Of a DNA stretch of 64,000 nt, positions 1 through 11,347 are shown one piece after another. The translations under genes and the position numbers were made by a program. Each line of letters opens with the position of its first letter. Position 1 is the first letter of the stretch. Origin of the DNA: Campylorhamphus procurvoides. Its lineage: Eukaryota; Chordata; Aves; Passeriformes; Dendrocolaptidae. The notes below the pieces were generated by a model. The model made no database searches, was not told where the DNA came from, and saw nothing but the letters and a program-made list of their open reading frames with translations. The stretch covers positions 353,890 to 417,889 of the forward strand of contig WBMV01003346.1 of NCBI GenBank assembly GCA_013396655.1, read 5' to 3'.

Positions 1-760
1 CCCCCCAAAAAGAGGAAATCCGATTATATCCACAGACAGCAGGTGGTGCTGTGGCACCTTCACCGCTGGCCACTTGCTCTCTCCCAGGGGTTGCAGTTAT
101 ATTTACTGACAGCAGGTGGTGGTGTTGCGGCCGGCCGGCCGGGCTCCCCCTCAGGTGCGATGGCGGGCAGTTCCCAGGTTAGTTCCCGTGAGAAAATGGA
201 AAGCAAAGCAGCAACAATGCTGTCTCTGCAGGGGGAGGAAAACAGGGGCTTTTTCCCACCTCTTTTTCCTCATGGCAATCTTTGTGGTGGTTATGGTCAC
301 TCACAAATGAAAATGGTCCAGTTGGAGAAGGAGAAAAGGAACAAAATCCAGTATCCAGTGATGCCAGGATCGGAGTGTGCGTGTCCCTCGTCCTCCTACT
401 CTGCTGAGTGCTGAGATCCCTGACCTCCGCAGAAAACCAGAAACACCAACCCCTTCACCCCTCGAGCCCCGTCTTCCCTCCCAGGCTGGGGAGAGATCAG
501 AACAAAAGCCTGGCTAAGGCAGATAACATCAGGACATGCACATCCTTTGTGTCTTTTGTTAAACACCTCTACCGACACTAAGGCACTGGCTCCAAGCTTT
601 CTGGAAGGAATTCCCACTTAGGTTTGAAACTCTAACTTGGAGGAAATAAAGGGAATTCCCAGGACCGCAGGTAACCTATTCCAATAGAGAGAATTTCCAT
701 GAGAGGAGACATGAAGCTTTATACAGAAATCTGAGACAAAGCTTAATGGATCCCTATCTT
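1..760. other. GC-richer left edge, unidentified
   Basis: This stretch is richer in GC and CpG than most of the window, with a short run of alternating GGCC units near 127-144 and an AATAAA at 646-651. Its composition, internal tandem repeat and direct abutment to a CR1 make a degraded LTR or other retroelement plausible, but I see no TG...CA termini or target duplication, and the left end is cut by the window. The open frames of up to 123 codons show no recognisable motif. Identity is unknown; the repeat origin is inference only. Confidence 0.3.
24..130. repeat. Two-copy 73-bp tandem repeat
   Basis: A segment of about 34 bp starting with TTATAT and containing GACAGCAGGTGGT occurs at 24-57 and again at 97-130, giving a 73-bp period. 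The copies differ at several positions, so this is a genuine old duplication and not an assembly echo. The sequence between the two matching blocks is present once, so the array has just under two copies. Short arrays of this kind are common in retroviral LTRs, but nothing else here confirms that. Confidence 0.55.
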
Positions 761-1099
761 AGAATCATAGAATGCTAAGGGTTGGAAGGGACCCTAAACA
801 TCACCTAGTCTCAATCCCCCTGCCATGGGCAGAGACACCTCCCACTACACCAGTCTGCTCAAGGTTTTTTCCAACCTGGCCTTGAACACTGCCAGGGTTG
901 TGGCATCCACGACCTTCATGGGTAACCTGTTGCAGTAACTCACCACCCTAATAGTAAAGAATTTCTTCCTAATATCTAATCTAAATTCCCCTCTTTAATT
1001 TTGAACCCCTTACTCCTTGTCCTGTCACTACAGTTCTTGGTCAGAAGTCCCTCTCTGGCTTCCCTGTAAGTTGTCTTCAGATACTATAAAGTTCAGTCG

Positions 1100-2166
1100 T
1101 TATGAGCTCTCCACACAACCTTCCCTCTCCAGGATGAACTGCCCAAACTTTCTTAACCTGTCTTTGTAGGCAAGGTGCTCCAGTCCTCTCACCAGCTTGG
1201 TGGCCCTCCTTTGGGCTTGCTCTAACAGTGCCATGTCCTTCTTATATTGAAGGCACCAGAACTGCAAGCAGTTCAGGTGAGTCTCAGAGCACATAGCAGA
1301 GTAGAGGGGTAGAATTCCCTCCCTCAACCTGCTGAACATGCTGCTTTTGATGCAACCCAGGATTCCATCATCTTTCTGGGCTGCAAGTGCACATTGCTGG
1401 CTCGTGTTGAATCTTTTGTCTACCATCCACCCAAGTCCTTCTCCACAGGGTTGCTCTCAATTACTTCTCTGCCTGACTTGTAGGTGTGCCTGGGATTGCT
1501 GGGACCCAAGTTCAGGATCTTGGACTTTGCTTTGTAGAACTTCGTGAGGTTCTCACCAGCCCACCATTCGAGCCTGTCAGTGTCCTTCTGGATGACATCC
1601 CTTCCCTTCACAATGTTGACTGCACAACACAGCTTGGTGTCATAGGCAAACTTGATGTAGGTGCCCTTGATCCCACTGTCTGNTGAATCTTTTGTCTACC
1701 ATCCACCCAAGTCCTTCTCCACAGGGTTGCTCTCAATTACTTCTCTGCCTGACTTGTAGGTGTGCCTGGGATTGCTGGGACCCAAGTTCAGGATCTTGGA
1801 CTTTGCTTTGTAGAACTTCGTGAGGTTCTCACCAGCCCACCATTCGAGCCTGTCAGTGTCCTTCTGGATGACATCCCTTCCCTTCACAATGTTGACTGCA
1901 CAACACAGCTTGGTGTCATAGGCAAACTTGATGTAGGTGCCCTTGATCCCACTGTCTGTGCTGCTGACAAAGATGTTGAACAGGACCAGTCCCAGTACTG
2001 ACCCCTGAGGGACACAGCGCATCACTGGTCTCCATGTGGACTGTGACCCATTGACCACAACCCTGCAGCCACCCAGCCAGTTATTTATCCACCACATTGT
2101 CCATCCATCAAATCTGTGTCTCACCAATTTAAAAACAATGGCATCATGCTGGACAGTGTCAAACAC
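1100..2166 (-). pseudogene. CR1 reverse-transcriptase remnant (inactive)
   Basis: This is the C-terminal part of CR1 ORF2, the reverse transcriptase that copies CR1 RNA at the target site. The upstream open piece (1696-2166) runs from FDTVQHD through the PQGSVLG motif to FAYDTKL. The last should be FADD, so the first catalytic aspartate is replaced by tyrosine and the enzyme could not work. A second piece (1100-1426, another frame) carries the thumb and C-terminal region, with SQQCALAAQ, ILGCIK and RRATKLVRGLEHL. A frameshift separates the pieces. Part of the first is repeated at 1420-1611 because of the duplication around the N at 1683. No endonuclease domain remains. Confidence 0.9.
1408..1958. 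repeat. Exact 275-bp direct duplication split by one N
   Basis: Bases 1408-1682 and 1684-1958 are identical over all 275 positions by eye, and only the N at 1683 separates them. The sequence entering the first copy and leaving the second are the normal continuations of one CR1 element. This is what an unmerged overlap between two contigs looks like. A true recent tandem duplication is possible, but the N exactly at the junction argues against it. Confidence 0.95.
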
Positions 2167-2172
2167 TTTGCA

Positions 2173-2922
2173 TTTTGTTTATTGCTTCCTGTGTGCACTA
2201 TCCAGATCCCATTAAACAAGCAGGAGTTGGCTTTGTGTTCAAAACAATGCTGTTGAATGGAGACCTCTTCCAGTTCAGACTTAAGAGTATTTTTACTAAG
2301 CAAACATGCTGTATGTGCCTAACAATTTTCAGTGTCAGAAAAAGATGTCCTATGCATATTACTACTTTTTTGAAACAAGCATTGTAAGGAGAATGATATG
2401 TCATAATGTAGGTCAGTTACATTTACATCTGAACAATACTGGGTTGTCAGTTATGACCAGTTTTTTGTCTTGTCTACAAAGAAATTAATTCTACAGAGAA
2501 GTAGTTTCTTAGATAAAAACACATACGTCCAAACTTGCTTAAACCAAGTAAGCTACACCCCAGCAGTCAATTAAGTATACACACATATCTGTTGCCTATT
2601 GCCTACTCACCACAGTGTCTGATGACCAGAATCCTAATAAAAATCCACTAGGGAGTTGTCTGGACTAATTTCCATGCTTATTCTCGAGAAATAAAAAGGA
2701 CAACTTACCAGCTCTGTAGAGAAGAAGACATGACCCTTCTGAATATGAAAATACTTTATCTGTATTCTTATTCACATAAGTAGAAATTGATCTGATTAAG
2801 AAGTCTTCTCGCATGTAGTCATTCCTGATCATCAATATATGCTGATCAGGGCCATTAGGCCAGAACTTCTAAATAGGGCACAAGCTGTGCCAGCCAACTT
2901 CACTAAGAAAAAATTAGTTTTC
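2173..2922. other. Noncoding, no recognised feature
   Basis: AT-rich unique-looking sequence between the truncated CR1 and the solo LTR. The open frames are 60-70 codons, overlap one another on both strands and show no motif. I see no repeat, splice-site pair or RNA structure here. Confidence 0.6.
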
Positions 2923-2927
2923 TGGTG
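2923..2927. repeat. Left target-site duplication of solo LTR (TGGTG)
   Basis: TGGTG immediately precedes the TGTCGTGG terminus of the LTR and recurs immediately after its other terminus at 4231-4235. A 5-bp duplication of host DNA is the mark of integrase-mediated insertion. Confidence 0.88.
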
Positions 2928-3115
2928 TGTCGTGGTTTGACCCTGGATAAACGCCTGATATCCAGCAAAACTCCTTCAAGGCCTCCCCCCACCCCTTTTC
3001 ACTTTCCAGAGGGAAGAAAAGAAAACCAGCTAGTAATTTACGGCTAGAGATAACAACCAGAAGAGGAGCTTTGATTAACACCACGGGCAAAGCAGAGCTT
3101 AGAATAATGCTTAAA

Positions 3116-3121
3116 TTTATT
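3116..3121 (-). promoter_or_regulatory. LTR polyadenylation signal AATAAA
   Basis: AATAAA on the minus strand, about 190 bp before the minus-strand 3' end of the solo LTR. Its position fits the R/U5 region and is the main support for minus orientation. An AATAAA also occurs on the plus strand near 3150, but that would place it at the wrong end. Confidence 0.5.
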
Positions 3122-3530
3122 GCTAACAAACTAAAAACTAAAACTAAGAAATAAAAACAGGTTAGAAACACTTTCCCACCACCACCCCTCAATCTGTCCA
3201 TGCCCCTCCTTCCCCTGGTGGTGCGGGGCACAGGGCAATGGAAGGTTTACAGTCAGTTGTTGCTGGGTCAGCCATTCGCAGATCTAAGTCCAAAACTCGA
3301 GCAACAGTTCTGTCTCAGGGGGTTTTCCTGTGGGCTGCAAAGGGGACAGTTCGCTTCACCACAGTCATCACCACGGTCACAGGGGAATTACAACTTTGAG
3401 TCCTTCCCCTGCGCTCCGTGGGGTCCCCCCCACGAGAGAGAGATCCTCTGCTCTCTCGTGGGTCATTCCATGGGGTGCAGTCTCTCACGAAAAACTGCCT
3501 GTACCTACTTAGTATGGGATTCTCCCTTCA

Positions 3531-3829
3531 TGGGTCTCAGCCGCAAATCTCTGCAAGGCTCTGCTCCACCTTGGGGGGTCTCCTGCTCAGCGTGGGTCCT
3601 CTCCCTCCGTGGGTCTCCGCTGCAAATCTCTGCGAGACTCTGCTCCAGCTTGGGGGGTCTCCTTCTCAGCGTGGGTCCTCTCCCTTTGTGGGTCTCGGCT
3701 GCAGATCTCTGCAGGGCCTCTGCTCCACCTTGGGGGCTCCTCTTGCTGAGCGTGGGTCCTCTCCCTCTGTGGGTCTCGGCTGCAAATCTCTGCAAGATTC
3801 TGATCCACTTTGGGGGCCTCCCACGAGGT
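3531..3829. repeat. 79-bp tandem array inside the solo LTR
   Basis: The block starting TGGGTCTC recurs at 3531, 3610, 3689 and 3770, a period of 79, 79 and 81 bp, giving about 3.8 copies. Each unit also carries a TCTGCTCCA(C/G)CTTGGGGG block. Copies differ by substitutions and small indels, so the array is not a recent assembly artefact. The lack of stop codons in several frames on both strands produces the long spurious open frames in this LTR. Confidence 0.92.
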
Positions 3830-4230
3830 AACAGCTTCTTTCATGCCTCCCCCTGCTCTAACAGGGAGGGGACAACTCGTAATCACCATGGTCATCACCA
3901 ACGTATTCAGGGAATAATAGTTTTAAGTCCACTCCCTGATCCATGGGGTCCCTCCCCCTCCTTCTCCTCTTCTCCTCCTGCACTGACCTTGATGTCTGCG
4001 TTGTGATGTTGTTAACCCATGGCTGCCGAATTCTAACTGCGCCACAACTTCTTAAATATGTTTTCACGCAGGGGCGTAACTTAATGGTTCAAAAGCAGGA
4101 AGTTTTCCTCGGAGCTGGCCCTCATTGGCCCTGCTCTATAGGATGGAGGGAAACTTCCAGAGGCTTCCAATAGAAGCCAATCTTCCTCTTATATAAAAGA
4201 AAAAAACCCTAACCAGATAAACCCACGACA

Positions 4231-4235
4231 TGGTG
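4231..4235. repeat. Right target-site duplication of solo LTR (TGGTG)
   Basis: TGGTG directly follows the CACGACA terminus and matches 2923-2927 exactly. Confidence 0.88.
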
Positions 4236-5554
4236 TTTTGGGAAACTGTAGCATCTGAAGACATGAGGACAGCTAAAAAACATACGTTGTAGTGGTCAGG
4301 TAGTGTCACTCATCTTTCTGCCCATTAGATACCAAGCTAGTGAAACTTTATTTCACATACAGTTTGATGTGTAATGAATAATCATGCAATTAAAAATCCC
4401 TCCTGAACAGTAGGCTTCTTAAACAGTTTCTCCAGCTCAGCCTTGCAATTGATGCCAGTTCTGTCATACAAGACTTGCAAGCCATCTGCACTTTCCCTTT
4501 GTGGGTGTTTACATTTTAACATTGGGCCAAAATCAAGGCTGGTCTTTATTTTGCTTAAATCAATCTGAAAAATTGCAGATATTATTTCTCCATCAATGTC
4601 ACAGTCCTAAAATGCTTCCAGTTACTCTGATTAATAATTTATACTTGAAGGTCCACAGTCTGCCATATGTATTTGTCAGAAACATCACATTCAGAGAGAC
4701 ATATAAAATGCTTGTGCCATCAAACCATTTAAGGTATTCAATTGTATTTAGAGAGCAACTACATATGATTATTCCTAGTGAGCTGGCTAAGTTTGTAGCC
4801 AGGAAACATGATACTGAAAGGGCAACATCAGAAAAATAAGTGTCCTGTCCAAATTGCCCAAGTTTCCTTATTTTTCCATTGACTTCTTGATTTTACCAGG
4901 CCACACACGAATCAGGGGGAATGCAAAATGGTGAGGGTATGTTCTAGTCTTACCTCTTAGAGATCTGTTGTACTAGCCTGCAGAACACTCTGTCATGGCC
5001 TTACCAGCCATACTTAATGTTTGCCCCATCGGTTTGTCACATTTTGGCATTTTATAGCATCACATTAGCATATTTATTTGTATCCCATCTTCAGGAGAAT
5101 TTCCTTTCCACTGATGAAAATCTTCACAGCTGTGGAGAAACATTTAAAACAAATGTTACCCTAGAGGCTCAAAAACTAAAATACCAGGGTATAAACAGGG
5201 AGGAATATGTATGAGACATCTGAGAAAGCAATGAGAAAACATTCTTCAAGAACAACAAAATAGTTCAAAGCGAAGTATAGATCTGTTACGTCATGGGAAA
5301 AGAGAGCAAATGATAGGTGATACAAATAAATATTGCACTGTTTTCCCCCTCTCTCTTATCTTCACAAAACTGTCACCAGACAACATTGCAAAGCAAGTAA
5401 AATAGTTCTAGAGCAAGAAAAAGAATAGGATAAAAATACTGTGAAAACTGTCCAAGTCTGAAGAAACTTGTCCATGGGTGCTGAAGGAAACAGCCAAAGT
5501 AATGATGAAGATTAGTGCTTCTATGAAGCAGTAGAGGAAATGTGAAGCCCTGTG
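4236..5554. other. Noncoding, no recognised feature
   Basis: AT-rich sequence with no repeat I can name. The longest frame (4501-4839, plus, 112 codons) has no motif and no plausible splice context, and is treated as chance. Confidence 0.55.
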
Positions 5555-6310
5555 AAAATCTAGGGCAAACATACATCTACTTTTGCAAAAGAGAAAAATT
5601 GACCCTTGAGAGCTCTGAGGTAATCACTCTAACTTCAGCCCCAGAAATCATGGAATTTGGGGCTAAATAAAGCTCACTGTAGAGGAAAGGAAGACAAAAC
5701 CAGGTAGAATGCAGTTGTCAAGGATCGAGTAGCTGGCCTCACTTGTAAGGGTACACTCAGTAGATGCAATACGTATCAGTTTCAGTAAATAGGCACATAA
5801 CTTCCTTGTTAGCACACAGTGATCCTATGGTTCCAGTGAGCTATCCAGGGAGCAGACAGCTGGCTGGGGGTGATCTATTTGTTTTTTAGAAGACAGTCAG
5901 AATAGTTATTGATGATTCACTGTAATTTGTGGAGAAAGATGCAAATTGGTTCCCATGGGGGTCTGTACCACGTCTTGTGTTATTCAGTTGTTTCATTAAT
6001 GACCAGTAAGATGAAGAGTAAGTTTATTTACAGTATTTGCAGATGACACAGACTGAAAGGGGTACTCAGGAGGGACTGGATCAGAACTCAAAATGATCTT
6101 TACAAATGACCTGAAGTCAACAGGATGAAATGCCACAGAGACAAGTGACATATTTAGAAGGAAAGAAAACAAATGTCACCTCTGAAAAAGGCAACCAGAT
6201 GGCTAGTATAATGTTAGGGGGTTTGAGGTTGGAACTAACAAAGGGAAGAGGTTTCAGGTGCGGTATTGTTCCCAGCATGGAGCACTGTACATTGAGAAAA
6301 AATTAATTAT
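5555..6310 (+). mobile_element. Ancient CR1-like LINE fragment (reverse transcriptase)
   Basis: This is a heavily decayed copy in which conceptual translation in shifting frames still follows the order of CR1 reverse transcriptase. A segment near 5620-5665 reads like the conserved SLTS-P-IME block. About 380 bp further on, TTTGCAGATGACACA near 6039-6053 encodes FADDT, the catalytic motif, and the next 150 bp encode a stretch resembling the L-KW-N--K-K-LHLG region. Stops and indels are frequent, no reading frame survives and no 3' tail is visible. It is much older than the CR1 at 761-2172. The boundaries are rough. Confidence 0.6.
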
Positions 6311-9300
6311 TCTCTGGATTGTTTCCTGTCTATAAATAGGACTCAACAGAGGTTAGAAGATATTGTAGCCCCTACTTGCTTCCAGCTGAAGTCATATAGC
6401 AATCCAGAGGTATAAGACTTGGCAAGATACAAGACTCCTGCTCCCCTACATTGTACCTCTTTGCACAACTTTTTAATATCATTGACAATTTTAGTCTTGC
6501 AGCTAGCATAAGGATGTCATTAGGTTCCAAGCTTCAATAAACAAGGCATTTTTCCAAAGCCTGGAAGGCTTACCTTCTACATCCCTCTCTCCCTCCCTTC
6601 CTTCTTTCCCCTCCCTCAGAATATTTTTTCATCCGATGAAGAAGAATGCTGAACATTATTGCTTGCTTTCCACATGACCATCAATATGTATTTTGTGTCT
6701 AAAACAAATATGTATTTTGCTTAAAAAAAGTTCAATTGGCTAAGCCACATATGCTTTCTGACTTCCTCTTTTAAAAACGATTTGACTGCTACACTTTCAT
6801 TTCCAGTATAGGATTGTGTTCTTTGTAGAAGCAAGAACTTCAGCGGCAATTCAAAGGCACTCCAGCTGTTGGTCAGGGACACTACCTTCCCCTATCCTTG
6901 CTACAAAATTAATCTTTCTGGGATTAGCTTTCCCTTTAATTACACATAATTTTGTTTTGCTGTCATTTCCCAGTGTTGAGCATGCTCACAGACAAAGCTT
7001 CCCTGGGAAGAAGAGCTGGATACTCACAAGGTGTCTACCTATTTTTGGTTGTTTGTTTCTTGCTTGTTTGTTTGGGGAGTTTTCTGTGTTTTATTTGTTT
7101 GATTTTTTTAGTTCTTCCCTCAACCTATGACTAATCATGGAAACCAAAAATCTTATATTCCCACTATGATCTGTGAGGCTTTGGAACAACTTTGAAGATT
7201 TTGCCAGAGCATCCAGAGTAAGATGTCTTTTGTTACCAAGACCAGTTCCACTTTGTATAGAGATCAATATTGGTGCATCTGTTTTCTCCTGTGCTTTATT
7301 TTAGGAAATCTAATTAATCTTTAATAAGATCATGTGGAATATATGCATGTACAGTAAATTCAAGAGACACACTCAAGTACCAAATGTAACCACTGCACTG
7401 TAGACTTCTCCAGTGCTGAGAATAAGCATGGGAAATGACTCTAAGCAGCTAAGTCTTAGTTCAGTCTTTCAGGACTGTAAGAATTCCAGGTAATGGAGGA
7501 CCTTACTACTCAGCAGTTACTAGAATAAGACTGTAAATTTTCACATCCCTTCATTCTTTCTCTTTTGTTAACAGAAGTTCTAGGGATTTTTTTCTGTCAA
7601 AGCTTGCCCCATCTATTCATAACTGTATATTCTACTTGCATATTGATGTCTGGGCAAAAAGTCCAGTAATGGCTGGAATTCAGATGCATGTGTATTATAA
7701 TTTCTTGCTACCATGATTTCTAGCTAAATCTTAATAAACACTTTGCACGTTAGGTTTAGTTTTGTTCTTATGTGACGTATGCTGCGGAAAGTCACAGTCT
7801 AGATACCTGTATTATAGCATCTTGCATAGAAAGATAGCTTGAACTGGAGTATAACGTCTGGGTAAAGGCAGTATGATACAATTTTTTGGTGCAAAGAAAG
7901 GAAAAAAAGACACAGTGGCAAATTTTACATACTCACTGGAGTTTCAGGATTTGCCATCAATAATATTGCCTCTTCTACAAGGATCTTGATCATCTGCCTA
8001 TCCTTGGAAAAGAATGGTGCTGGCATGGGTACTTAATATGAAACTCAAACTGGTCTATAGTGCTGCAGTGATCTAATTGTGCCTACTGATTCCTGCTCCA
8101 ACTTCTTTGAGATAGTTCTGTGCAGTGGAGCCATGCCACTACAAGAAGGTTGACAAATGTTAGATACAGTCTCATTCATACTCATCAGCATGAAACATAG
8201 AAGTGATTCTCAATTCCAGGACAAGTGAGGTCCACAGCTACTTTAGGCAATGATCTCCAGCACCCCATTGGCAGCAATCACCATTTCAAGCACTTGTGCA
8301 TTGGAATGATGTTCCCAAAATCTTTTAATTCATTTATATTTCCAGCTGACATGGAATTGTGATGCATTCTGGCATGTCTGTTCTTAATAATACTTCATAA
8401 CTCTGACAGATATTCAGAAAATATGTGCTCCTTCTGACAATAATTAGAGAAGCCAGTCTTCCTCTTCGAACAACTTGGGATCACAAGTTATTCCTTTCTC
8501 ACTTGCCTGAAGTGGGTCAAATACATCTCAAAGATGGACCCAAAGATCCAGTGTCTAGTTTTGTTTTGTTTTTTTCCTCTTTGTAGATGCAGAAAATGTT
8601 CATAAGCAATCATTCCACTGACTCAGCAATTGCCAGTAGGAAATGGGGATATAAGCTGTATTATTCTATAACTACACTGTGTCAAAGTGCAGTCATTTTA
8701 GATGAAAGACAGTGTTCAATCTGTTCCATGAATCCAAGAAATATACTGATACTCTTTGCATATTAGCTGGTTATATGTCTCCTAAGGTGAAGATTCTATT
8801 CATTTAAATGCAGATGTCTGAAGGTCTAAAGGTATCTGCTCCAAATTACCCCCTTAAGCTCCCTCTGTAGAGAGACAGAATCTTAAAACAACTGTCTGAG
8901 AGAGGTGGAATCAAATCACCTCTGGGTACCTGTGGGCAGGCAAATATACCTTGTTGATTCACTTTGTTGGTAGAGAGTTGGATCCAAACCTTTTTGTGGT
9001 CACTGAGTTTACAAGGAAGGCTTTAAGCATCTCATTGAAGTGCCTGTGGGACCACAGTAGTAATCACTACCTGAAAGAATAGGAGAAGCTACTCCAGTGA
9101 TTGCAAAAGAACTCCCAGTCACCAGACAGTCATGATTACCTTTAGTGTTCTGTGACTTGAGGGATTCATATTAATAATTGCAAGGCAAGTAATTGCAAGT
9201 GGACCTTGGACTACAGTAGTGTCTTGCTGTATCAAACAGGCTGCTTCTATGAGGACTGTTAGCAGGCTGTGTAATCAGCTATGAGGCTGTACGCATGTAT

Positions 9301-11135
9301 TCCCTTATAGACCCAGGTTTGCCAGTGAAGAAGGTACCATACCCCGAACTCGGTTTTGACTCTCCCACAGAACCTTGCTACCATGACTGATGGGTATTGT
9401 AAAGGATTCAGGCAAGCAGCTCACCTGAGAATCGTGGGAGTGGAAGGAAGAGAGGGAATTGCTGCTTGTAAATCATCCCTCTCTACATAGTCACTGTAGC
9501 ACCTTGTTTTCTACAAACACCCATGCCTCATGAGAGCCATGCTGGAGGAATGGAAAAGAGCATTTTTATTCAGATCAGCCTTCTGTGACACATTACATTT
9601 GCCAGTATTAGGAATGAACTTCTTGAGATACACCTAACACTAAAGAGAATAAAATGACATTGGGGTTATTTGCAAAAATAAGAGACATAATTCTTTGTTG
9701 TTATCTTCCATTCAGAACTTCTCAACCCTGGATACAATAGGTTTTTTTTTTTTATTTTTTCAGGATTTTTTCTTCCTAGACACGGATTTCTATAGCTCTC
9801 TCTTCATGCCTCCTCATCCCCAGACGTTCCTTCTGAAATTGAATAGCCGTCCTTTCTATCTCTTTTATTTTACTTTTATTAACTCTCTGGGTTGCCTTTA
9901 CAGTGACCAGAAAAAATATTCATTTCCCAATGTAAATGTCTACAGTAAGATTTCTAAAAGAATGGGATTGTTAGAAAATCTATAATTCACAGAAAAAAAC
10001 CCAAACCTTTATTAAGAAAAACAGAAGGAGATTTTGGTGCCACTTGTTAAAGGAAAGGAAAAATGTTTAATTTCTGATTGGTTGTATATAGTATTTAAAA
10101 ATAATAATGACAAACTCCTGCAGCATGAGCTGTATAAAAAGGAAAATTATTAACCAAATCCCAAGATAAACTTAAATAAAATTACAATTATGTCTCAAGA
10201 GACTGCTAATTGAACCTGTCTGTGTAGAAATTAAATATTGCTGATTTTTTTGACCAACAGACCTGGCTGAATGGTTTCCATGCTGCACTCACAAGTATGA
10301 ATCCACCAAACACCTATATGGAGAAGATGAAGACATCATGGCCCATCTATTAGGAAGGGTAACCACTGACAAAATCAGTACTAAGCCAGATCACAGCCTA
10401 AGGGATAATTTTGGTCTTTCTCAACAGGGTAAACTCAGTGTTAGTCAAATCCCTCCTTATGGTAAGGAGCCAAAGTATGGTAAGGAAGCCAAAACATGCA
10501 CAAGCACATGACAGTAAAAATGACATGAGCAGTGTGCACAAGGTTGCAATGATTTCACACGTTTTCCCTGTTGCATAACATTAAGCCTTTGTACCAGAAT
10601 GCAATGTGAGAACCATCCATGTATCTCTAATCTAGCCATGGAAGACTGATGCTCCCACACAATTGGCTCCCTGTGCAATTTCAGAGTACTCGTTTTCAGA
10701 CCCATCTCTTCCTGAAATCTAGTCAAAGATCACCTACACACCCACTCTAGTCCACACACTGAGGAGGGTCCTGAGCATCACTTGCGAGGAACTGACATGT
10801 TAGATCCTTTGCTGAGTACATTTGTCTAAATGTGTCCTTCCTTGAGAAGCGATCACTGACTGCAGTTACTCCAGCAACTTTATTGTTTCTCTCAGAACTT
10901 GGGAAGCTTATGTATTACCAATCTCATCTCACAACACCTTCCTCCCTCTACAGAGAACTCCAGCTTTATCTGGAGACTACTTCACTACAAGTAGGAAGGG
11001 AAATACTATGTCTCTCAGCCTCTCTAACTCAGGATAAGTGCATGAAACCAGCTCAGTGCTCTCCATCAATTTCCCTGTGCTGGAATGGCCCAAGAATGGC
11101 TCTCTCTCACTGGCTACTGCAAATATGTGGAAAAT
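6311..11135. other. Long noncoding interval
   Basis: AT-rich DNA without a recognisable gene. Minor features are a pyrimidine-rich run around 6585-6617, a T/G-rich low-complexity tract around 7035-7112 that underlies two open frames, and a T-run at 9742-9760. Frames such as 9695-9985 (96 codons) and 10457-10726 (minus, 89 codons) carry no motif. Confidence 0.55.
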
Positions 11136-11148
11136 GGGGGGGGGGGGG
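11136..11148 (+). repeat. Run of 13 G next to a gap
   Basis: Thirteen consecutive G residues, two bases before a run of N. Long G runs commonly cause loss of sequencing coverage, which probably explains the gap. Confidence 0.9.
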
Positions 11149-11150
11149 AG

Positions 11151-11189
11151 NNNNNNNNNNNNNNNNNNNNNNNNNNNNNNNNNNNNNNN
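11151..11189. other. Assembly gap (39 N)
   Basis: Thirty-nine unknown bases. Open frames drawn across it (10832-11221 plus, 10977-11243 minus) are not evidence of coding. Confidence 0.99.
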
Positions 11190-11345
11190 TAGACACAGGA
11201 AAAGCACCTTCATACGAGTAATTATTATTTCATGAATCTGCACATGTCAGCAGAAAGGTACCACAGTATATGAGAAAGGAATAGAGGATAGAATGCAGCT
11301 AGAGTAGGCAAAGCATAAGGAATGAACAGAGAATGTGTTTATATT

Positions 11346-11347
11346 AA

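Larger units (their letters stand above)
761..2172 (-). mobile_element. CR1 LINE, 5'-truncated, 3' end at left
   Basis: Read on the minus strand, this ends in the CR1 3' terminus, seen on the plus strand as AGAATCATAGAAT at 761, followed by the characteristic GGTTGGAAGGGACC block. Upstream of the 3' region lies the end of the CR1 reverse-transcriptase frame. The 5' end stops near 2172 at a sequence encoding FDTVQHD, part of the palm domain, so the copy is truncated as most CR1 insertions are. After removing an apparent 276-bp assembly duplication, the element is about 1.14 kb. It contains frameshifts and stops and is dead. CR1 inserts without a clear target duplication, so the 5' boundary is approximate. 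Confidence 0.93.
2928..4230 (-). mobile_element. Solo LTR of an avian endogenous retrovirus
   Basis: The plus-strand ends are TGTCGTGGTTTGACC and AACCCACGACA, an imperfect terminal inverted repeat with TG...CA, flanked by a perfect 5-bp duplication. At 1,303 bp and with no gag, pol or env, it is a solo LTR left by recombination between two LTRs. Orientation is inferred as minus: reading that way, an AATAAA (3116-3121) lies about 190 bp before the 3' end, and the end resembles avian LTR ends I remember (CCAGGGTCAAACC...). A 79-bp tandem array sits in the middle. The 5-bp duplication fits ERVL-type elements, but the class is not settled. The open frames of up to 268 codons here come from the stop-free tandem array and are not genes. 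Confidence 0.9.

Noticed and set aside
3200..4006. 268-codon plus-strand open frame
   Set aside because: It lies wholly inside the solo LTR and exists because the 79-bp tandem units lack stops in several frames on both strands.
10832..11243. Frames of 65-129 codons at the poly-G gap
   Set aside because: They run through N and the length of the gap is uncertain.
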